From: Desulfuromonadaceae bacterium
GTDB lineage: Bacteria; Desulfobacterota; Desulfuromonadia; Desulfuromonadales; Geopsychrobacteraceae
Assembly (NCBI GenBank): GCA_013138655.1
Contig: WTCI01000087.1
Coordinates: 1-6,027 of the forward strand
Direction: 5' to 3'
Length of the DNA stretch: 6,027 bases
Shown here piece after piece: positions 1 through 4,135 of the stretch. The position numbers and the translations under genes are program-made. The notes under the pieces are model-generated. The model did no database searches. It saw only the letters and a list, made by a program, of their open reading frames with translations, and was not told the origin of the DNA. Position 1 is the first letter of the stretch. The number at the start of each line of letters is the position of its first letter.

Positions 1-37
1 GAACGGCACAGATTGCTGCGGGAGGATGATGTTCCAA

Positions 38-81
38 GTAGGGACTGAACAGAGACTGGCTCCGCAGGCGCCTGTCCCTAC
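38..81. repeat. Palindromic 'cctgtccc' intergenic repeat, copy 1
   Basis: Two perfect 8-base inverted arms, gtagggac (38-45) and gtccctac (74-81), enclose 28 bases that include the self-complementary decamer caggcgcctg (65-74). The stretch 54-78 recurs at 561-585 with 22 of 25 bases matching, so this is a dispersed repeat and not a one-off hairpin. No T-run follows the right arm, so it does not look like an intrinsic terminator. From memory, similar elements are scattered between genes in deltaproteobacterial genomes, but I cannot name a formal family. Confidence 0.6.
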
Positions 82-91
82 CTGAAAGTCC

Positions 92-556
92 AAAGAGCAA
101 GTTTCAGGTTTCAGGCTTTTGATTTCATCAGCGTAAATCAGCGTAAAAAGGTCTTAAAAGGCTTAGCCGCAGATGGGCGCAGATGGGCGCAGATGGGCGC
201 AGATAAGGTCTTAACTCAAAGAGCAAGATTCTGGTTGCTATGCTTTTGATTCACATCAGCGTTAATCGGCGTGTATCAGCGGCAAAAAAAGATTCTTAAA
301 GACCTTTAGCCGCAGATGAACGCAGATGGGCGCGGATAAAGCTTAAAACCAAAGATCAAGGTTTTGGTTTCAGGCTTTTGATTCATCAGCGTAAATCGGC
401 GTGTATCTGCGGTTAAAAAAGGTCCTAAAAGGCTTAGCCGCAGATGAACGCAGATGGGCGCGGATAAAGCTTAAAACCAAAGAGCAAGGTTTTGGTTTCA
501 GGCTTTTGATTTCATCAGCGTAAATCGGCGTGTATCTGCGGTAAAGAAAGATTCTA
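92..556. repeat. Tandem array of four ~130-bp composite repeat units
   Basis: Four units begin at 92, 218, 351 and 479, each with aaagagcaag or a close variant, giving periods of 126, 133 and 128 bases; the fourth is cut short near 556. Each complete unit has a spacer rich in gttttggtttcaggctttt, then block A reading catcagcgtaaatcggcg and on to ctgcgg, then about 25 bases of A-rich linker, then block B reading ccgcagatgaacgcagat and on to gcggataa. Block B resembles the reverse complement of block A (about 21 of 29 positions), so every complete unit could fold into a long imperfect hairpin. Positions 306-413 and 434-542 differ by only one substitution and one single-base indel, implying a recent duplication. 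The array is non-coding; its function is unknown. Confidence 0.85.
168..204 (+). repeat. Perfect decamer microarray (cgcagatggg)x3.7
   Basis: Three exact copies of cgcagatggg stand head to tail at 168-197, followed by a partial copy cgcagat at 198-204. In units 2 and 3 the corresponding block has three degenerate decamers (…gaa, …ggg, …taa endings), so unit 1 has gained copies. Its block A (126-144) correspondingly has only two 'gcg' steps where the others have more. The 10-base period is close to one helical turn, so each gcagat would face the same side of the DNA. Slippage or unequal recombination is the simplest explanation for the copy change. Confidence 0.8.
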
Positions 557-560
557 TGAG

Positions 561-596
561 GATTGACTCCGCAGGTGCCTGTCCCGCTCAGAAGTT
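561..596. repeat. 'cctgtccc' intergenic repeat, copy 2
   Basis: Positions 561-585 match copy 1 (54-78) at 22 of 25 bases, but the outer left arm of the palindrome is absent, so this copy is truncated. The stretch 577-596, ending in agaagtt, recurs at 1566-1585 with 17 of 20 bases matching. It closes the tandem repeat array and ends about 20 bases upstream of the toxin-antitoxin promoter. The repeat-rich DNA and the TA operon therefore abut almost directly. Confidence 0.6.
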
Positions 597-618
597 CGTA
601 GGATGGATGTTTTTAACC

Positions 619-646
619 TTGACTGTCCAGATAAAAATCATATAAT
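619..646 (+). promoter_or_regulatory. Sigma-70-like promoter of the toxin-antitoxin operon
   Basis: A -35 box TTGACT (619-624) and a perfect -10 box TATAAT (641-646) are separated by 16 bases. Transcription would start near 652-655, about 30 bases before the antitoxin ATG at 685. The Shine-Dalgarno aagggg (671-676) lies 8 bases before that ATG. The boxes are near consensus, so the promoter should be strong unless repressed, which fits a self-repressing TA operon. The sequence around it is much richer in A+T than the flanking repeats. Confidence 0.8.
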
Positions 647-667
647 TATCATCTAATTAAGTGATTT
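635..667. promoter_or_regulatory. Inverted-repeat operator candidate over the -10 box
   Basis: The arms aaatcatataatta (635-648) and taattaagtgattt (654-667) are inverted copies of each other at 12 of 14 positions, separated by 5 bases. The left arm contains the whole -10 box and the right arm covers the expected transcription start and early leader. Phd/YefM-type antitoxins, alone or with their toxin, characteristically bind palindromes in their own promoter and repress it. The position here is right for that; the protein-DNA match itself is inference. Confidence 0.65.
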
Positions 668-684
668 AAAAAGGGGTATTTATC

Positions 685-981
685 ATGAGCACACTTCTTG
701 AACATTCCAGTCAAGCAATTTCTGTCACCGAGGTTTCTCGTTCTGCCAAAACTATTTTTGACCGTCTCTCCAGTGGCGAACAGGAAAAATATGTCGTCAT
801 GCGAAACAATGCGCCGGCGGCAGTGATGATGCCTGTCAGCGTCTACGAGGCCTTGATGGATGAACTGGATGATCTGCATATTCAACTGACTGCGCAGGAT
901 CGGCTGCGCAGCTTCGATCGTGAAAAGGCCATCAGCCACGCTGAGATGCTAAAAAGATTTGCCGATGAGGACGAATCTTGA
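685..981 (+). CDS. Type II antitoxin, Phd/YefM family
   Basis: This 98-residue acidic protein is the likely antitoxin of the pair. The N-terminal half carries the Phd/YefM pattern: AISVTEVSRSAKTIFDRL (residues 11-28), then a strand-turn-strand YVVMRNNAPAAVMMPVSVYE (36-55). In this family that half dimerises and binds operator DNA. The C-terminal half (about 57-98) is charged and probably helical, ending in FADEDES, as expected for the segment that wraps and neutralises the toxin. The ATG at 685 has a Shine-Dalgarno aagggg 8 bases upstream and follows a near-consensus promoter. Its stop overlaps the toxin start by 4 bases, so the two are translated in a coupled way. It likely represses its own operon through the palindrome at 635-667. 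Family assignment is confident; the specific subfamily name is not. Confidence 0.9.
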   Translation: MSTLLEHSSQAISVTEVSRSAKTIFDRLSSGEQEKYVVMRNNAPAAVMMPVSVYEALMDELDDLHIQLTAQDRLRSFDREKAISHAEMLKRFADEDES

Positions 982-1265
982 CCTGGCAGATTATCTATCA
1001 CCATGAGGTTGCTGCAGATATTGAGTCGCTGGGCAGATACCGGGCTCGCGCGGTACTTAAAGCGATAGAGACCCGCATCCGTGATGGTGAGCCGCAAAAA
1101 ACCGGTAAACCACTTTCTGGAGAATTAGCCGGTTGCCGTCGCATTCGCACCGGTGATGTCCGTATTGTTTACTGCGTTCACACAGAAATTATTGAAGTTC
1201 TGATTGTGGCGGTAGGGCCACGCCGCAACGAAGAAGTGTATAAAACAGCCCGCAAGCGGATATGA
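978..1265 (+). CDS. Type II toxin, RelE/ParE superfamily
   Basis: This 95-residue basic protein fits the RelE/ParE toxin fold. It opens with WQIIYHHEVAADIESL (3-18), has a helical segment with RARAVLKAIETRI (22-34), then GKPLSGELAGCRRIRTGDVR (43-62), a strand pair IVYCVHTEIIEVLIVAVG (63-80) and a tail RRNEEVYKTARKR (82-94). The pattern 'KPLsGeLaGcrRiRtGdvRivY' is typical of RelE-type ribosome-dependent mRNA interferases, in which scattered Arg/Lys and a C-terminal Tyr act on mRNA. Here R57, R62, R82 and Y88 are plausible counterparts. ParE-like gyrase poisons share the fold, so the target is not proven. The start is TTG at 978-980, inside a TTGA overlap with the antitoxin stop, which would limit toxin output and couple it to antitoxin translation. 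No obvious damage is seen, so the module may be active. Confidence 0.9.
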   Translation: MTWQIIYHHEVAADIESLGRYRARAVLKAIETRIRDGEPQKTGKPLSGELAGCRRIRTGDVRIVYCVHTEIIEVLIVAVGPRRNEEVYKTARKRI

Positions 1266-1382
1266 AAAGACCAGAAACAAGAGCTTGATTCAGCTTAAAC
1301 CAAGAATTAAAGGTTTTCTCTGCGAACTCTAGAGAGCGCAGTGAATGGGTGAGAAAAAGAGGGAATCAGGGGTAAAGAAAGG
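1266..1382. other. Non-coding spacer after the toxin gene
   Basis: This spacer holds no convincing gene or intrinsic terminator. A weak palindromic patch at 1320-1341 (ctgcg … cgcag around ctctagag) has no T-run after it. The string ctctgcgaactct (1318-1330) and the following gcagtgaa resemble, from memory, a second common environmental-genome decamer repeat built on ctctgcg. That resemblance is only suggestive. Where the TA transcript ends is therefore unclear. Confidence 0.4.
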
Positions 1383-1550
1383 GTTAAAGACTTTTAGCCG
1401 CAGATTGGCGCAGATAAGGCTTTAACCTCGAAGAACAGGGTTCAGGTTCAGGCTTTTGATTCACATCAGCGTAAATCGGCGTGTATCGGCGGATAAAAAA
1501 GGTTTTAAAGACTTTTAGCCGTTTATGAACACGGATAAGACTTGAACACA
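1383..1550. repeat. Fifth, decayed copy of the composite repeat
   Basis: A block-B fragment (1396-1416, agccgcagattggcgcagat) is followed by the spacer with ttcaggcttttgattcacatc (around 1447-1466). A well-kept block A follows (1464-1492, gcgtaaatcggcgtgtatcggcgg), then a linker and a degraded block B (1516-1537, agccgtttatgaacacggat). The order and orientation match the array at 92-556. The copy lies on the far side of the TA operon, about 830 bases away. The final block B has lost most decamer identity, so this is probably an older copy than units 2-4. Confidence 0.75.
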
Positions 1551-1565
1551 AAAGCGTTAAAAGGC

Positions 1566-1585
1566 CCCTGTCCCCCTTAGAAGTT
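1566..1585. repeat. 'cctgtccc' repeat fragment, copy 3
   Basis: The 20 bases match 577-596 at 17 positions (ccctgtccc … agaagtt). Like that copy, this one sits just downstream of a composite repeat unit and just upstream of a gene start. The tccgcagg part seen in copies 1 and 2 is missing. The recurrence of the same order (composite unit, then this motif) on both sides of the TA operon suggests that the two repeats travel or duplicate together. Confidence 0.5.
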
Positions 1586-1614
1586 TCCGACAGCCTGCCA
1601 AAAGTGGGGCAACG

Positions 1615-1848
1615 ATGAAAAAAGAACATCTCGAAGTTTTGCTGGAAGATATTAACAGCAAATTCGAACTGGTCCTTGAGGGGCACGAATCCTTGCGTCA
1701 TGAGATCCGTGAGGCCCGTGACGAGTCCAGCAGCAAGCATCAGGACGCGGCCTTTATCCTCAAGATAGTTAACAAAAAGATCGACAAAGTTGCTACCGAT
1801 CTGGACGCGCATCGTAAAGATACGGAGTCGCATAAAGGGTACAAGTGA
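1615..1848 (+). CDS. Small charged coiled-coil-like protein, unknown function
   Basis: This 77-residue protein has no signal peptide, membrane segment or cysteine. Charged residues dominate (K, E, D, R, H), and it reads as one or two long helices: EHLEVLLEDINSKFELVLEG (4-23), HESLRHEIREARDE (24-37) and ILKIVNKKIDKVATDLDAHR (48-67). Heptad-like spacing of I, L and V suggests a coiled coil. The ATG at 1615 is preceded by gtgggg (1604-1609) at 5-base spacing, a fair Shine-Dalgarno. I recall similar short proteins beginning MKKEHLE and ending near 'AHRxDTExH' in deltaproteobacteria, without a known function. The end at HKGYK may be slightly short: a one-base shift near 1843 would alter the tail. 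It stands alone, between repeats and a possible gene remnant. A real gene is likely; function is not assigned. Confidence 0.7.
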   Translation: MKKEHLEVLLEDINSKFELVLEGHESLRHEIREARDESSSKHQDAAFILKIVNKKIDKVATDLDAHRKDTESHKGYK

Positions 1849-1892
1849 ATCGCCCCTGGTTTCCCAGGCACTCCTTATGCTATCAAAAGTGA

Positions 1893-2075
1893 CTTCAGGC
1901 GGGGCATATCGGTCAACTTTATTTATCCCTATGGGCTCTTTGCCGGGCCCTCCCGTTTGCCGACATTATCTATGTTGAACATGAGCAACACAAAATTGAT
2001 GCACTCGCAAAAAGTCATGAGAAATTTCCCCGTCCGCTATCCGGTAAAATCGTTGTAATCCACGTGAACTGCTGA
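1893..2075 (+). pseudogene. Possible 3' remnant of a decayed gene
   Basis: This frame is open for 60 codons before TGA at 2073-2075 but contains no ATG, GTG or TTG suited to starting it; the frame is closed upstream by TGA at 1890-1892. The predicted tail ADIIYVEHEQHKIDALAKSH and then GKIVVIHVN looks protein-like: amphipathic helix, basic linker, hydrophobic final strand. It ends 45 bases before a strong terminator, where a real gene end would be expected. A second frame, continuing after the stop of the small gene (1849-2058), also reads protein-like in its first half (NFIYPYGLF). One old frameshift could therefore join the two. I do not recognise the parent family, and chance open frames remain possible. 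Confidence 0.3.
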
Positions 2076-2119
2076 AAACGCCCGGACAAACCTCGGCTGG
2101 TCGGCAGCCAACCTGCCCG

Positions 2120-2157
2120 CGGGTCCACCTGTTGTCAGGTCGGGCCCGTTGTTTTTT
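2120..2157 (+). terminator. Rho-independent terminator
   Basis: The left arm cgggtccacctg (2120-2131) pairs with caggtcgggcccg (2136-2148) across a 4-base ttgt loop. There is one G-T wobble and one bulged G in an otherwise continuous 12-pair, GC-rich stem. The stem is followed by ttgtttttt (2149-2157). This is a textbook intrinsic terminator for + strand transcription and has no A-run on the other side, so it is not bidirectional. It would stop transcripts from the small gene at 1615 or from the decayed remnant, and it insulates the ClC gene from the TA side. Confidence 0.85.
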
Positions 2158-2326
2158 GTCTGTAAAGACAATTTCAGCGCAAATAATGCATTCATATACA
2201 TAAAAAGTTCTTTTTTGGGCATATGTCCTGTTGCCTTGATATGGCGCTTGGGATTACGATATCGAGCTTGTGAAAGTTTGTGGCTGGTCTGTTTAAATTC
2301 ATTTAGTTTGTCGATAGGTTGTCAGA

Positions 2327-4135
2327 GTGCCTTCAATTTGGTTTAAGTCATATTCCCCCTTCTCCCGGCGGTTGCAGGGCCTGACCCCGCAGCTGCTGAG
2401 CCGCTTCAAAATCAGTGAAAACACCTTCCTGATCGTTCTTGCCGTGATTATCGGCCTGCTCGGAGGGCTGGGGAATTATCTGTTTCGCAAGACCATCGAG
2501 CTGGTTCATTGGCTGGTCGTCGAACAGAGCCTGGAGCTGTTTAATATCTCCCTGGAGCACTGGTCAGTGGAGCGCATGCTGGTGATGTTTTTACCGGCGA
2601 TCGGTGGCTTGCTGGTGATTCCGTTGTGGATCTTTTTTGCCAAGGATTTGCGGGGCGGATTTTCAGGATTCCTGGTCAAGGTCAACCTGAAGGGAGCCAA
2701 ACTACCCTTCCGGCCGGTGTTCACTCGTGGGCTTGCGGCAGCGATCACTTTGGGAACCGGCGGCAGCGCCGGGCAGGAGGGGCCGATTGCGGTAATCGGC
2801 GGCACCATCGGCAGCCAGTTTGGAAAAAAGTTCAAGATGAGCGGTAATCGCCTCAAGGTGCTGGTCGCCTGCGGCGCGGCTGCCGGGGTTGCGGCTACCT
2901 TTAACGCACCGATTGCCGGGGTTTTCTTCGCCACCGAGATTGTCCTGCTGTCCTCCTTCGAGCTGGCCAGTTTCACCTCGATCGTAATCGCCAGCGGCAT
3001 GGCGACGGTTCTTTCCCGGGCACTGCTCGGCGACACCTCGGAGTTGATCGCACCCCCCTATTTAATGGGCCATTTCTGGGAGCTTGGGCTTTACCTGCTG
3101 CTCGGCGTGATCATCGGCGGGCTGGCGGCCGGATTTATCGATCTGCATCTGCGCATCAAGGACCGCATCGAGGGCATCAAGCTGCCACGACTTGCCAAAC
3201 CGGTTCTCGGCGGACTGGCGGTCGGGATGATCGGCATTGTCTTTCCGCAGGTGTTCGGTAACGGTTACGAGTTCATGAGCAAAGTCCTGATCGGTGATCA
3301 TGCCTGGTACCTGCTGGCTCTGCTGGTGGTCGCCAAGATGGTCGCTACTTCGATCACCCTCGGTTCCGGCCTGCCGGGCGGCCTCTTTGCGCCCTGCCTG
3401 TTTCTGGGTGCCGTTGCCGGGGGGGCTTTCGGTCATATTGTTGAATTGGTCTTTCCGGCTGCCGGCCTTTCCGCGGGAGCTTATGTCCTGGTCGGCATGG
3501 GAGCCTTTCTCGCCGCGGCAACCCACTCACCGATGACCGCCATCTTCCTGTTGTTCGAAATTACCGACAGTTACGAGGTCATTATCCCGATTATGCTGAC
3601 CTGTGTTATCGGCACGACGATCGCCCGGCAGCTGAAAAAGGACAGCCTCGAAACGGTCGAATTGACCCGTGCCGGGATCAATCTGGATGCGGGCAAAGAG
3701 CGCAATATCATGAAATCGCTGGCGGTTGGTGAGGTGATGCAGCGGCGTGTTGAGTCGGTGCCGGAAAATATGACGCTGAGGGACTTTGCTCGTTTTATCG
3801 AACAGACCCATCACACCAATTTCCCACTGGTGAACGAAGCCGGCGAACTGACCGGGATCATTTCCGTGCAGGATTTCATGGGGGTGGTGTTCGAGAGAGA
3901 TTTGATGGACCTGATCGTGGTCAAGGAACTGGCGACCACCGAGTTGATTACGGTCCATGCCGAGGAGGATCTGGATACGGCAATGCGTAAAATCGGCTAT
4001 CGCAATATCGAACAGTTGCCGGTGGTTGACCGAGAAACTCATCGGAAGTTGTATGGCATCATTTCGCGTCGTGACATGGTTTCCGCCTATAATCGGGCGT
4101 TGATGACCCGGACCCTGGGAGAGGATGATGGCTGA
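2327..4135 (+). CDS. ClC-family anion transport protein with two CBS domains
   Basis: This 602-residue inner-membrane protein has a ClC core (about 30-435) and a cytoplasmic tandem CBS pair (about 464-525 and 530-593), which in this family binds nucleotides and modulates gating. Conserved marks are GSAGQEGP with the gating glutamate E151, the FNAPIAGVFFATE stretch ending at E204, GSGLPGGLFAP (346-356) and SYEVIIP with Y416, the counterpart of the central tyrosine. Two departures stand out. The first filter motif, normally GSGIP, reads GGFSGF (110-115), and the position of the internal proton glutamate (E. coli Glu203) is Ile205. This suggests channel-like chloride or other anion flux, but that is inference. 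The start is GTG at 2327, the first start after an in-frame TAG (2315-2317), with a weak AGG 8 bases upstream; TTG at 2372 is the alternative. The gene overlaps the helicase gene by 8 bases. Confidence 0.92.
   Translation: MPSIWFKSYSPFSRRLQGLTPQLLSRFKISENTFLIVLAVIIGLLGGLGNYLFRKTIELVHWLVVEQSLELFNISLEHWSVERMLVMFLPAIGGLLVIPLWIFFAKDLRGGFSGFLVKVNLKGAKLPFRPVFTRGLAAAITLGTGGSAGQEGPIAVIGGTIGSQFGKKFKMSGNRLKVLVACGAAAGVAATFNAPIAGVFFATEIVLLSSFELASFTSIVIASGMATVLSRALLGDTSELIAPPYLMGHFWELGLYLLLGVIIGGLAAGFIDLHLRIKDRIEGIKLPRLAKPVLGGLAVGMIGIVFPQVFGNGYEFMSKVLIGDHAWYLLALLVVAKMVATSITLGSGLPGGLFAPCLFLGAVAGGAFGHIVELVFPAAGLSAGAYVLVGMGAFLAAATHSPMTAIFLLFEITDSYEVIIPIMLTCVIGTTIARQLKKDSLETVELTRAGINLDAGKERNIMKSLAVGEVMQRRVESVPENMTLRDFARFIEQTHHTNFPLVNEAGELTGIISVQDFMGVVFERDLMDLIVVKELATTELITVHAEEDLDTAMRKIGYRNIEQLPVVDRETHRKLYGIISRRDMVSAYNRALMTRTLGEDDG

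Larger units (their letters stand above)
1849..2326. other. 478-base gap: decayed coding remnant, terminator, leader
   Basis: No complete gene is supported here. The first part (1849-2075) holds two overlapping open frames without a good start, described separately as a possible remnant. A strong intrinsic terminator lies at 2120-2157. It is followed immediately by a 6-base inverted repeat, ttgtct (2156-2161) and agacaa (2166-2171), of unknown meaning. The remaining 155 bases are A+T-richer and form the leader of the ClC gene. Candidate promoters there are weak: TTTCAG (2172-2177) with TATACA (2195-2200) at 17 bases, or TTGCCT (2231-2236) with TACGAT (2255-2260) at 18 bases. I cannot choose between them. 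Confidence 0.5.

Noticed and set aside
92..556. Possible CRISPR array
   Set aside because: The period is ~130 bases with almost the whole unit conserved; there are no short repeats with unique 30-40 base spacers and no cas genes.
1320..1341. Terminator for the toxin-antitoxin operon
   Set aside because: The palindrome has only a 5-base outer stem and lacks a U-tract; it is more likely part of a degenerate repeat.
1384..1833. Reverse-strand open frame across the fifth repeat and the small gene
   Set aside because: It runs through non-coding repeat sequence and antisense to the better-supported small gene; no recognisable domain.
1855..1868. Hairpin cctgg-tttc-ccagg after the small gene as its terminator
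   Set aside because: The stem is only 5 pairs and no T-run follows; the much better terminator is at 2120-2157.
1846..2058. In-frame TGA readthrough (selenocysteine-type extension) of the small gene
   Set aside because: The frame stays open for 70 codons after TGA, but no SECIS-like hairpin was evident just after it, and similar small proteins, as recalled, end near this point. A chance frame or decayed gene is simpler.
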